Shown in pieces: positions 1-7,977 of a DNA stretch of 64,000 nt. Origin of the DNA: Gluconacetobacter azotocaptans (GTDB lineage: Bacteria; Pseudomonadota; Alphaproteobacteria; Acetobacterales; Acetobacteraceae); contig NZ_JABEQF010000012.1 in the NCBI RefSeq assembly GCF_014174355.1, forward strand, positions 1 through 64,000. Direction: 5' to 3'. Numbering within the stretch: position 1 is the stretch's first letter; each line of letters starts with the position of its first letter. The notes beneath the pieces were generated by a model. The model was given only the letters and a program-made list of their open reading frames with translations, had not been told where the DNA came from and searched no databases. The position numbers and the translations under genes were made by a program.

Positions 1-861
1 CCCGACGCCGCGGCCCCCGCCGCCCCGGCCGCGCCCGCGCCGGATGGGTCCGCTCCGGCCCCGGCGCCCGATGCCGCCGCTCCGGCCCCGGCCGCCCCGC
101 CGGTCGAAGACGCCGCCCCCGCCAAGCCGGTCGGCAACCCGTACGGCCTCGACGCCCTGTGGCGCAACGGCGACATCATCGCCCGTGGCGTTCTGCTGAT
201 CATGGTCGTGATGTCGCTGGGCACCTGGTACATCATGATCACCAAGTTCTTCGAGCAGGCGCGCATGTTCTCCGCCGCCAAGGAAGCGGCCAACACGTTC
301 TGGACGAAGTCGTCCATCCAGGAAGGCGCCGCCGCCCTGAAGCCGTCCTCGCCGTTCCGCTATATCGCCGATACCGGCATCGTCGCCGCCGAACATCATG
401 AAGGCACGATGCAGGAATCGATCGACCTGCACAGCTGGACGTCCATGTCGATCCAGCGCGCGGTTGACACCATCCAGAACCGCATGCAGGGCGGCCTGGC
501 GTTCCTGGGCACCGTCGGCTCCACCTCGCCGTTCGTCGGTCTGTTCGGCACCGTCTGGGGCATCTATCACGCCCTGACCGCCATCGGCATCGCCGGCCAG
601 GCGTCGATCGACAAGGTTGCCGGCCCGGTCGGTGAATCGCTGATCATGACCGCCATCGGTCTGGGCACCGCCGTTCCGGCCGTGCTGGGCTACAACCTGC
701 TGGTTCGCCGCAACAAGGGCGCGATGGACAAGGTCCGCAACTTCGCCGCCGACCTGCAGTCGATCCTGCTGGGTGGCTTCCGTCATGGCGTGACGCCGGA
801 CATCGTGGTGCGTCCCGATAGCTCGCCGACCACCACGACGACCTCCAACCGGGTTGCCTGA
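1..861 (+). CDS. exbB: ExbB/TolQ-family proton channel subunit (5' end outside window)
   Basis: Inner-membrane subunit of an ExbB/ExbD motor that uses the proton gradient to energise TonB. The frame is open from base 1, so the true start lies upstream; the first ATG in the window (202) falls inside the first membrane segment and cannot be the start. The 286 visible residues open with about 50 residues dominated by Pro and Ala, then a hydrophobic segment at ~62-83, a cytoplasmic stretch, and two more segments at ~165-193 and ~210-236. The MotA/TolQ/ExbB signature surrounds GLFGTVWGIYHAL. Two exbD genes follow immediately, which favours ExbB over MotA; TolQ remains possible. The Pro/Ala-rich leader is longer than in E. 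coli ExbB. Confidence 0.9.
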   Translation, partial: PDAAAPAAPAAPAPDGSAPAPAPDAAAPAPAAPPVEDAAPAKPVGNPYGLDALWRNGDIIARGVLLIMVVMSLGTWYIMITKFFEQARMFSAAKEAANTFWTKSSIQEGAAALKPSSPFRYIADTGIVAAEHHEGTMQESIDLHSWTSMSIQRAVDTIQNRMQGGLAFLGTVGSTSPFVGLFGTVWGIYHALTAIGIAGQASIDKVAGPVGESLIMTAIGLGTAVPAVLGYNLLVRRNKGAMDKVRNFAADLQSILLGGFRHGVTPDIVVRPDSSPTTTTTSNRVA

Positions 862-863
862 AC

Positions 864-1289
864 ATGGCGATGCAAGTCGGAGGCGGCGGCGATGAAGACG
901 AGGTGGTGTCCGCCATCAACACCACTCCGCTTGTCGACGTCATGCTGGTGCTGCTGATCATCTTCCTGATCACCATCCCAGTCGCGACGCATACCGTGAA
1001 GGTGAACCTGCCGCGGGACGCGAACCAGCCAACCCAGACCAAGCCCGGGAACGTGGTCCTGGCAGTGACGGAGAACGGACAGGTTTACTGGAACGAAGTG
1101 CCGATCAAGGGCCATGCCGATCTTCTGGATCGGCTGGAGAAGGTCGCCGTGATCAAGCCGCAGCCCCAGATCCAGGTCCGTGGTGACGCCAAGTCGCGTT
1201 ACGAATCGGTGGGTCGGGTGGTTGCGACCTGCCAGGAGGCCGGGATCTACCACGTCGATTTCATTACAGAGCAGCCCCACTCCGACTGA
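864..1289 (+). CDS. exbD: ExbD/TolR-family biopolymer transport protein (first copy)
   Basis: Single-span partner of ExbB that carries the proton-accepting aspartate. The 141-residue product has a short acidic cytoplasmic N-terminus, then INTTPLVDVMLVLLIIFLI. The conserved membrane Asp is residue 25, at the start of the only hydrophobic segment (~25-45). The remainder is the periplasmic ExbD/TolR domain. The start lies two bases after the exbB stop, so translation is probably coupled. A second exbD follows 143 bases downstream. The exbB-exbD-exbD arrangement is known from Xanthomonas-type TonB systems. No tonB is visible in the window; it may lie just upstream. Confidence 0.92.
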   Translation: MAMQVGGGGDEDEVVSAINTTPLVDVMLVLLIIFLITIPVATHTVKVNLPRDANQPTQTKPGNVVLAVTENGQVYWNEVPIKGHADLLDRLEKVAVIKPQPQIQVRGDAKSRYESVGRVVATCQEAGIYHVDFITEQPHSD

Positions 1290-1432
1290 ACGACAGGGTG
1301 CCCGGTTCCGCTTTCCGGAGCCGGGGATTCCGGGCATCACATCTGGGCGCCAGCACCGGCGCCGCGTTCCGACCATCCGGTTGGACGGCGGCGCCGGTCC
1401 GCTGACCCGCGTTTTTTAGAGAGTACACCGCC

Positions 1433-1867
1433 ATGGGCATGAATGTCGGCTCCGAAGGCACCACTGAAGACGAAGGCATGGTCGACATCAACACGACGCC
1501 GTTGATCGACGTCATGCTGGTGTTGCTGATCATGCTGATCATCACGATTCCGCTGCAGACCCATTCGGTCGCGCTGGATCTGCCGCAGGGCAATCCGCCG
1601 CCGTCGACCGAGGTGCCGAAGGTCGTGACGGTCGCCATCGATTTCGACAACAGCATCAGCTGGAATGGCGAACCGGTGGGCGACGAGGCCTCGCTGCAGG
1701 CGCATTTCACCGCCGCGGCCGCCGAACCCGACCAGCCCGAAATGCACATCCATCCGAACCGCCTGGCCGACTACAAGACCGTGGCGCATGTCCTTGCGGA
1801 CGCCCAGAGGCTTGGCATCACCAAGCTGGGTATCGTAGGTCAGGATCAGTTCATGGAAGGACAATGA
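1433..1867 (+). CDS. exbD: ExbD/TolR-family biopolymer transport protein (second copy)
   Basis: Second ExbD paralogue, 144 residues. It has the same architecture as the first copy: acidic N-terminus, INTTPLIDVMLVLLIMLI with the conserved Asp at residue 26, one membrane segment, then a periplasmic domain. The periplasmic halves of the two copies differ clearly, so they are not a recent duplication. The gene is preceded by AGAGAG about ten bases before the ATG and followed after four bases by the TPR gene, suggesting one transcript from exbB to the TPR gene. In systems with two ExbDs, the second is often needed for only some substrates; whether that holds here is unknown. Confidence 0.92.
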   Translation: MGMNVGSEGTTEDEGMVDINTTPLIDVMLVLLIMLIITIPLQTHSVALDLPQGNPPPSTEVPKVVTVAIDFDNSISWNGEPVGDEASLQAHFTAAAAEPDQPEMHIHPNRLADYKTVAHVLADAQRLGITKLGIVGQDQFMEGQ

Positions 1868-1871
1868 GCTG

Positions 1872-3113
1872 ATGTCGTCCCGTCTGTTCCGCGCCGGTCT
1901 GTTTGCCGGCGCGATGGTTGCACTCCCTCTCTCGGTTTCCGCCGTTCGGCCCGCGCTTGCCGCGGATACGCTGTCCGTCAAGGTCGGCAAGCCGTTGCAG
2001 CAGGCCCAGTCCGCCCTCGCGGCGCACGATTACGCCAAGGCCATGAGCGCGGTGAACGCCGCCGCCGCCGTCCCCGGCAAGAGCGACTACGAGGATTATA
2101 CCATCAACCAGATGCGCGCCGCCGTCGCGGCGCAGTCCGGCGACGTGGCGGCCGCCAGCGCGGCCTATGACAAGCTGATCGCATCCAGCCGCACGCCGCG
2201 CGACGCGAAGCTGCAGATGATGATGGCCCAGGCCACCATGGCCTACACGGCGAAGGATTATCCCCGCGCCGTAACGGGGATCGAACGCTACCTCAAGGCC
2301 GCCGGCAGCAACCCCGCCATGGAAACGCTGCTGATCCAGTCCTATTACCTGCAGCAGGATTTCAAGAACGCGGCCCGGGTCCAGCAGGCCCAGATCGACG
2401 CCGAACTCAAGGCGGGCAAGGTGCCGGCGGAATCCCAGTTCCAGCTTCTGGCGGCCTGTCAGACGCAGCTGAAGGACCAGTCGGGCCTGAACCACACGTA
2501 CGTGCAACTGGTCAGCGCCTATCCCAAGCCGGAATACTGGGCCCTGATCATCCATGGGCTGATCGTCAATCCGCGCATTCCGCCCGGCCTGCAGCTCGAC
2601 GTCTATCGCATCCGCCTGGGGGCGGGCGTTCTGACGGCGCCGGCCGATTTCATGGATATGACGGAACTGGCGATGCAGGCCGGCCTGCCGCAACTGGCGC
2701 TGGACCTGATGAATGCCGGATACGCCAACGGCGTGCTGGGCAAGGATGCCGGCGCGGCGCGCCAGGCACGGCTGAAGGCGCTGGTGGTGAAGACGGTGGC
2801 CGACAAGAAGGCCTCCATCGCCGCCGACGAGGCCGCGGCCCTCAAGGCACCCAGCGGCAACGACCTGCTGACCGTGGGCTACAATTACGTGACCTTCGGC
2901 CAGGCCGACAAGGGACTGGCGCTGATGCAGCAGGGCATCGCCAAGGGTCCGCTGGACGTGAATATCGCGAAACTGCATCTGGGCCTGGCCCAGGTGGCGG
3001 CCGGCCGCAATGCCGACGCGATCGCGACGCTGAAGACGGTGGATGGGGACAACGGCGCGCGGGATATCGCGCAGCTTTGGATCCTGAAGCTGACGACGGC
3101 CGCCAAGCACTGA
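1872..3113 (+). CDS. Exported TPR-repeat protein of the exb operon
   Basis: 413-residue protein with a Sec-type signal peptide (residues ~1-30, ending near RPALA) followed by an almost wholly helical, Ala-rich chain of tetratricopeptide-like repeats (~35-410). It contains no catalytic motif. It lies four bases after the second exbD and is followed by a strong hairpin, so it is the last gene of the exb operon. Known family behaviour suggests a periplasmic scaffold, perhaps linking the motor to a TonB-dependent receptor or to the cell wall. That role is inferred only from position. Confidence 0.8.
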   Translation: MSSRLFRAGLFAGAMVALPLSVSAVRPALAADTLSVKVGKPLQQAQSALAAHDYAKAMSAVNAAAAVPGKSDYEDYTINQMRAAVAAQSGDVAAASAAYDKLIASSRTPRDAKLQMMMAQATMAYTAKDYPRAVTGIERYLKAAGSNPAMETLLIQSYYLQQDFKNAARVQQAQIDAELKAGKVPAESQFQLLAACQTQLKDQSGLNHTYVQLVSAYPKPEYWALIIHGLIVNPRIPPGLQLDVYRIRLGAGVLTAPADFMDMTELAMQAGLPQLALDLMNAGYANGVLGKDAGAARQARLKALVVKTVADKKASIAADEAAALKAPSGNDLLTVGYNYVTFGQADKGLALMQQGIAKGPLDVNIAKLHLGLAQVAAGRNADAIATLKTVDGDNGARDIAQLWILKLTTAAKH

Positions 3114-3160
3114 TACGCAGGCGCCGATACGGGGCTTCCCCGTTTCGGGCAGGCACGGCG

Positions 3161-3194
3161 CAAGGGCCGGGTGGAGCGATCCACCCGGCCCTTG
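3161..3194 (+). terminator. Hairpin after the exb operon
   Basis: Perfect 15-bp inverted repeat (3161-3175 and 3180-3194) with a GCGA tetraloop of the stable GNRA class. It lies about 50 bases after the TPR gene stop and before the response-regulator start. No T-run follows, so termination might need Rho, or the hairpin may protect the 3' end. Confidence 0.65.
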
Positions 3195-3284
3195 TCGTGT
3201 ACGGGTGATCCATTCCGCACGCCGCATTTTTGCGCTATCGTGGGTGCCCCATCAGTTTTGCAGAGTGTCGACGCCCCCGTGACA

Positions 3285-4058
3285 ATGACCCAACTGCCCT
3301 CCGATGCCGATCTTCCCGCCCGCATTCTGGTCGTCGAGGACGATCCAGGCATGCGCACGCTGCTGGTCCGTGTGCTCCAGGGCGATGGCTACCGCGTGCG
3401 TGGGGTCCAGGACGGGCGCGAGATGTGGTCGGCGCTGGAGGCCTCGCCGGCCGACCTGATCGTCCTTGATGTGATGTTGCCAGGCACCAACGGCCTGGAC
3501 CTCTGCCGCATGCTGCGGCGGGGCGGGTTCGGCGCCAACGGCGTGCCGACGCCCGACACCCAGACGCCGGTCATCATGGTCTCGGCCCGGGGCGAGGAAC
3601 TGGATCGCGTCCTGGGGCTGGAACTGGGGGCCGACGATTACGTCGCCAAGCCGTTCGGCCAGAAGGAACTGCTGGCGCGGGTGCGCGCCGTCTTGCGGCG
3701 CGGCGTAGGGGGCACGACGACCGGCACCCCCGGCACGCCCCGGCGCGAGACCCTGAAATTCGCCGGCTGGACGCTGGATCTGCGTCGGCGTGAACTGACC
3801 GATCCTTCGGGGTCTGTGGTCGAAATTTCGGGGGCCGAGCATGATCTGCTGGCCAGTTTCCTCGATAATCCGCAGCGGGTGATCGGGCGCGACCGGCTGC
3901 TGGAACTGTCGCGGACCCGGCTGGGCGAGGTGTCCGATCGCAGCGTGGACGTGCTGGTCAGCCGTCTGCGGCGCAAGCTGGGGGAAGAATCGGATACGCT
4001 GATCCGTACTGTCCGGGGCCTGGGCTATATCTTCACGGCGCCGGTGGAACGCCTCTGA
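3285..4058 (+). CDS. OmpR/PhoB-family response regulator
   Basis: Transcription factor of a two-component system, paired with the sensor kinase directly downstream. The receiver domain (~12-130) has the acidic pair Glu18/Asp19/Asp20, phospho-acceptor Asp62 in LIVLDVMLPG and the conserved Lys122 in VAKPFG. A Gly/Thr/Pro-containing insertion at ~80-93 is not typical of E. coli OmpR but occurs in some alphaproteobacterial PetR/OmpR-type regulators. The C-terminal winged helix (~150-255) ends with SVDVLVSRLRRKL and VRGLGYIF. The open frame extends to 3171, but similarity begins only here; a GTG at 3279, six bases earlier, is an alternative start. Length is 257 residues. The target genes cannot be told from the sequence. 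Confidence 0.92.
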   Translation: MTQLPSDADLPARILVVEDDPGMRTLLVRVLQGDGYRVRGVQDGREMWSALEASPADLIVLDVMLPGTNGLDLCRMLRRGGFGANGVPTPDTQTPVIMVSARGEELDRVLGLELGADDYVAKPFGQKELLARVRAVLRRGVGGTTTGTPGTPRRETLKFAGWTLDLRRRELTDPSGSVVEISGAEHDLLASFLDNPQRVIGRDRLLELSRTRLGEVSDRSVDVLVSRLRRKLGEESDTLIRTVRGLGYIFTAPVERL

Positions 4059-4063
4059 CCGGC

Positions 4064-5476
4064 ATGGCCGCGTTGGGATGGGGGGGCGGCGCGCAGCATC
4101 CGGCACGGCGGATCACGCTGTGGCCGCGCGGGCTGGTCGGGCGGGTGATGTTCGTGCTGCTGGCCGCCATCGCCCTGGTCTTCGTCGGCAGCTCGGTCTT
4201 TTTCGAGGAAGCCGAGACCTACACCGTCGACGACACCCAGTTGGAACAGATCGGCGAACGTCTGGCCATCGACGCGCGCGTGCTGGCGGCGACGCCGGTG
4301 TCGCAGCGGCCGATCCTGGCCGTCATGCTTTCGACCGGCGACCTGTCGATCGACTGGCGCGCGCCCGAGGCGGACCGGTCGCCCCGTCCTGCACCGCCCA
4401 GCCTGCGCGACCTGCATCGGCGTCTGGCCGGCACGCACGAAATCCTGCAGGGCAACGTGCTGGACCTGTCGCCGACCAGTATCGGTACAGCCGATATTCG
4501 CGGCATCCTGCGCCTGCCGGACGGCAGCCGCATCGGCTTCGTCGCGCCCGATATTCTGCAACCCCATCATATGACACGGGGCGTCGCCTCGGCAGCGGTG
4601 CTGGCCGGGGCGGTGCTGCTGGCCACGGGCATGCTGGTCCGCACCCTCAGCATGCCGCTGCGGGCCCTGGCCGACGTGGCGGACGGCGTCGGCTCGGGCC
4701 AGTGGATTCCGGTCGAGGAAAAGGGCCCGCGCGAGGTCCGGTACCTGGCCCGGGCGATCAACGCCATGCAGGACCGTATCCGCCGGCTGATCGCCGACCG
4801 GACCGAGGCCCTGGCCGCCGTGTCCCACGATCTGCGGACGCCGCTGGCGCGCCTGCGCCTGCGGGCGGGCTTTCTGGAGGATTCGGAACTGCAGGCCGCG
4901 ATCGAGGGCGACGTCGCCGAGATGGAAGCCATGGTGGGCGGCGTCCTGGCCTACCTGTCCGGCGAAAACGATCCCGAACCGGCGCGCCCGGTCGACGTGG
5001 CGTCGATCCTGGCGACCCTGGCCGACGACGCGGCCGATCAGGGGCGCGACGTGCGCTACGACGGGCCGGGCCATGCGTCGGTGCGCGTCCGGCCGCTGGC
5101 GATGAAGCGGGTCTTCGGCAATCTGATCGACAATGCCGTCAACTATGGCGGGGCGGCGCGGATCGGGCTTGCGATGGATGCCGACTGGCTGCGCGTCCGG
5201 GTCGAGGACGATGGCCCTGGTCTGCCCGAGGCCGAATTGTCGCGGGTGACGACCCCGTTCTACCGGGTCGAGGGCTCACGCTCGCGCGCGACGGGCGGGC
5301 TGGGGCTGGGGCTGGCCATCGTCAGCCGCGAAGTCGCACGCGAAGGCGGGCAATTCGTCTTGCAGAATCGGCCCGAAGGCGGGTTGCGGGCCGAGATCGC
5401 CCTGCCGCGCCTGCCTGCCCAGGGCGTGGGTCATCAGGGCGTGGGCAAGGCAGGGCGGTCGGCCATCGACAAATGA
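4064..5476 (+). CDS. Membrane sensor histidine kinase
   Basis: 470-residue EnvZ-like sensor kinase beginning five bases after its response regulator. Membrane segments lie at ~24-46 and ~174-194, enclosing a periplasmic sensing domain of about 125 residues. HAMP follows at ~195-245, then the H-box VSHDLRTPLARL with His255, and the ATPase domain with N-box FGNLIDNAVNYGG, G1 box DGPGLP and G2 box GGLGLGLAIV. The last residues (after ALPRL) are low in similarity to the family. They are encoded in 43 bases that overlap the 3' end of the convergent propeller gene. Confidence 0.92.
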   Translation: MAALGWGGGAQHPARRITLWPRGLVGRVMFVLLAAIALVFVGSSVFFEEAETYTVDDTQLEQIGERLAIDARVLAATPVSQRPILAVMLSTGDLSIDWRAPEADRSPRPAPPSLRDLHRRLAGTHEILQGNVLDLSPTSIGTADIRGILRLPDGSRIGFVAPDILQPHHMTRGVASAAVLAGAVLLATGMLVRTLSMPLRALADVADGVGSGQWIPVEEKGPREVRYLARAINAMQDRIRRLIADRTEALAAVSHDLRTPLARLRLRAGFLEDSELQAAIEGDVAEMEAMVGGVLAYLSGENDPEPARPVDVASILATLADDAADQGRDVRYDGPGHASVRVRPLAMKRVFGNLIDNAVNYGGAARIGLAMDADWLRVRVEDDGPGLPEAELSRVTTPFYRVEGSRSRATGGLGLGLAIVSREVAREGGQFVLQNRPEGGLRAEIALPRLPAQGVGHQGVGKAGRSAIDK

Positions 5477-6465
5477 AGAGTCGGCTCGTTGGTGTTCAGC
5501 CAGATGCCGTGCGGCGACCGGCCGGTGCGGATGGTGTCGACCACCTCGCCACTGGTCGGGTCGATGATCGCGACATGCTGCCGCCACCGCAGGGTGGCCC
5601 ACATCTTGCCGTCCGGGGCGAAGACGATATCGTCCGGCCCGCCCGCCACGTGATAGGACTGCACGACGTTCAGGCTGTCCCAATCCAGCCGTTCGATGAT
5701 GCCCGAAGCGCGGCAGGTCACGAACAGGCGCTTGTTGTCGGGTGACACGAACAGATTGTGCGGCCCGGGCGCCATCTCGATCTTGCGTTCGACGTGCCCG
5801 TCCGCCGGATCGACGACGGCGACGTAATTGGTGCCCATCACGCCCACCAGGATCTGGTCGTTGTGCCACAGCACGCCGGCGGGGGTGGACCCCACGTCGG
5901 AGGTCCAGAGCACCTTGCCGGTCGCGGTCTCGATCGCCGTCAGCTTCCCGCTGTCCTGCAGGCTGACATAGACGACCGAGGAATCGGGCGCATAATTCAT
6001 ATGGCTGGGCATCGCGTCGACATGCAGGCGATACAGCAGGTGATAGTCCGACGCGTCGTAGATATCGACCTGATTGCGGGCCAGGCCGGCGATGGTGAAA
6101 TATTTGCCGTTCGGGCTGAATTGCAGCTGGTACGGGTCGGCCATCGGGATCTGCCGCACCCGCTCGCCCGTCACGGCGTCGAGGAAGAACAGCATGTTGC
6201 CCGACGTGTCGCCGACCAGCAGGTATTTGCCGTCCGGTGTCGGCGCCGTGTGATGCGGTTCGCGCAGTACCGACACCCGGCGCACCTGCTGGTGGCTGTC
6301 GATGTCGTACTCGTCGATGGTGGCGTCTGCGGAATTCAGCACGAAGGCCAGGCGCGCGGCGTGGGCGGGGCCGGCGGCCAGGATGGCCACGCCGGCACAG
6401 GCCGCCATCGGCCAACCGGTCCGGCGGGTGGGGTGGGACGGGCTTTGGTGTGGAGGGAAACGCAT
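5434..6465 (-). CDS. Exported YVTN/NHL-type beta-propeller protein
   Basis: 343-residue protein with a signal peptide (to about residue 35, ending AGPAHA) and a run of about seven beta-propeller blades. The repeat pattern, e.g. SPNGKYF, SPDNKRLFV and APDGKMWATL, is that of YVTN/cytochrome-d1-like propellers. It lacks haem-binding CxxCH and so is not a nitrite reductase. I chose the ATG at 6465 because it directly precedes the signal peptide, although the frame stays open to 6579. Proteins of this family often accompany PQQ- or quinoprotein-linked periplasmic oxidation or bind ligands; no partner is visible here. It converges on the sensor kinase, overlapping its 3' end. Confidence 0.82.
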   Translation of the reverse strand: MRFPPHQSPSHPTRRTGWPMAACAGVAILAAGPAHAARLAFVLNSADATIDEYDIDSHQQVRRVSVLREPHHTAPTPDGKYLLVGDTSGNMLFFLDAVTGERVRQIPMADPYQLQFSPNGKYFTIAGLARNQVDIYDASDYHLLYRLHVDAMPSHMNYAPDSSVVYVSLQDSGKLTAIETATGKVLWTSDVGSTPAGVLWHNDQILVGVMGTNYVAVVDPADGHVERKIEMAPGPHNLFVSPDNKRLFVTCRASGIIERLDWDSLNVVQSYHVAGGPDDIVFAPDGKMWATLRWRQHVAIIDPTSGEVVDTIRTGRSPHGIWLNTNEPTLHLSMADRPALPTP

Positions 6466-6798
6466 CGGCGGACAGTGCCTCGGAAACACGGAAACGATGG
6501 GGTGGGCACCCCGGTCTGGCGCGCATGCGCCGGTCGGACGACCGTCCATGCAAGGCCAGAGCGGGGCAGGATATGTCAACGTATATCACCTGCGTGCACG
6601 ACATTTCGCCATGACATTTCTCAAACATTTGCCCGGATATTCGCATGGTCCACGCCCGCCTTCCGGACGCGGGCGGTCGGCTGGCTTGTCCCTCCCATGC
6701 AACGAAGGGGCTTGTTTCGGCCGGCTTCTTGGCACATCTGGACAATAACCGGACTGGTACAGTCCGCTTTCCCCTGACCAGGCTGGACGAGGCCCCCG
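6466..6798. other. Intergenic region between divergent propeller gene and nfuA
   Basis: 333 bases holding the promoters of two divergent genes. The nfuA-proximal part contains the IscR-like inverted repeat described separately. I see no convincing gene; the open frames that cross it have no recognisable similarity. Confidence 0.6.
6750..6766 (+). promoter_or_regulatory. Putative IscR-type operator upstream of nfuA
   Basis: Perfect inverted repeat CGGACTG-GTA-CAGTCCG, 32 bases before the nfuA start. Its core GACTGGTACAGTC fits the GACT-N5-AGTC skeleton of the E. coli type 1 (Fe-S) IscR box, differing from the core consensus in one of 13 positions; the outer flanks fit less well. nfuA is an IscR-controlled Fe-S gene in E. 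coli, which makes the assignment plausible. No IscR/Rrf2 gene lies in the window. Confidence 0.5.
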
Positions 6799-7362
6799 AT
6801 GTTCATCGAAACCGAAGACACCCCCAATCCCGCGACCCTGAAGTTCCTGCCGGGGCGCGAGGTCATGCCCGGCCGCACCACGGCGGACTTCATCAGCCCC
6901 GATTCGGTGGCCGGTCGGTCGAAGCTGGCCGACGCGGTCTTCAACCAGCCCGGCGTCGCCCGCATCTTCCTGGGCGGCGATTTCGTGGCCGTGACCAAGG
7001 ATGACGCGGCCGACTGGGCGGTGCTGAAGCCGCAGATCCTGTCCATCTTGGTCGATTTCTTCGTCTCCGGCCTGCCGGCGGTCGAGGCCGATGCCGCGGT
7101 GGATGAGGAAGTCATTGCGCCGGAGGACGAGGAAATCGTTCGCCAGATCAAGGAACTGCTGGACACGCGGGTTCGCCCGGCGGTGGCGGGTGACGGCGGC
7201 GACATCGTGTTCCGGGGCTATCGTGACGGGATCGTGCGCCTGACGATGCAGGGCGCGTGCTCGGGTTGCCCGTCCTCGCGCGCGACATTGAAGCATGGCG
7301 TGGAGAACATGTTGCGCCATTATGTGCCCGAAGTGGTCTCGGTCGAGCAGGTGGACGCCTGA
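6799..7362 (+). CDS. nfuA: NfuA/NifU-like Fe-S cluster carrier
   Basis: Carries assembled [4Fe-4S] clusters to apo-enzymes in the cytoplasm. The 187-residue protein has the N-terminal Nfu domain typical of alphaproteobacteria and mitochondria (begins MFIETEDTPNPATLKF, ~1-90), a short acidic linker, and the C-terminal NifU domain (~112-180). The cluster ligands are Cys154 and Cys157 in GACSGCPSS. Length is normal for the HIRIP5/NFU1 type. It starts a run of co-oriented genes (nitroreductase, tsaB, rimI). The upstream IscR-like repeat suggests regulation by Fe-S status. Confidence 0.95.
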   Translation: MFIETEDTPNPATLKFLPGREVMPGRTTADFISPDSVAGRSKLADAVFNQPGVARIFLGGDFVAVTKDDAADWAVLKPQILSILVDFFVSGLPAVEADAAVDEEVIAPEDEEIVRQIKELLDTRVRPAVAGDGGDIVFRGYRDGIVRLTMQGACSGCPSSRATLKHGVENMLRHYVPEVVSVEQVDA

Positions 7363-7382
7363 CGGCAGAAGAGGAAGACAAG

Positions 7383-7967
7383 ATGAGCCTGGACGAGGCG
7401 GGGCTGGACCTGCTGTTCCGCACGGCGCGCACGCCCCAGGCGTGGCGTGATACGCCGGTGTCGGACGACACGCTGCGGCAATTGTACGATCTGGTGCGGC
7501 TGGGCCCGACGTCGGGCAATTGCTCGCCCGCCCGGTTCGTGTTCCTGCGGACGGAGGATAATCGCGAACGGCTGCGCGCCGCCCTGTCCGACGGCAATGT
7601 GGACAAGGTGCTGTCCGCGCCGGTGACGGTCATCGTCGCCCATGACCCGCTGTTCTTCGACCGGCTGGGCGTGCTGAATCCCGAACCCGGCCTGCGCTCG
7701 TGGTTTGCTGCCGATGTCGGCCTGGCCGAGGAAACCGCCTTTCGCAACGGCACGCTGCAGGGCGGCTACCTGATCCTGGCGGCGCGGGCGCTGGGCCTGG
7801 ACGTGCTGCCGATCTCGGGCTTCGATGCCTATGCGGTCGAAGATTCGTTCCTGGCCGGCCAGGGCTGGCGGGCCAATTTCCTGGTCAGCCTGGGCTATGC
7901 GGACGGGCCGCCGGCGTTGCCGCGCGCGCCGCGCCTGACCTTCGACGAAGCCTGCCTGCTGCTGTAG
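7383..7967 (+). CDS. RutE/HadB-like nitroreductase (malonic semialdehyde reductase family)
   Basis: FMN-dependent nitroreductase-fold enzyme of 194 residues, close in length to E. coli RutE (196). Characteristic segments are RLGPTSGNCSPARFVF near residue 40, the central LQGGYLILAARALGLD, and PISGFD, which bind flavin and shape the active site. RutE reduces malonic semialdehyde to 3-hydroxypropionate in pyrimidine breakdown, but no other rut gene is present. A general NAD(P)H nitroreductase or aldehyde-detoxifying role is equally likely. The ATG at 7383 is preceded by GAGGAAG; the frame is open further upstream but overlaps nfuA there. Confidence 0.85.
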   Translation: MSLDEAGLDLLFRTARTPQAWRDTPVSDDTLRQLYDLVRLGPTSGNCSPARFVFLRTEDNRERLRAALSDGNVDKVLSAPVTVIVAHDPLFFDRLGVLNPEPGLRSWFAADVGLAEETAFRNGTLQGGYLILAARALGLDVLPISGFDAYAVEDSFLAGQGWRANFLVSLGYADGPPALPRAPRLTFDEACLLL

Positions 7968-7977
7968 GCCCCCTGGA

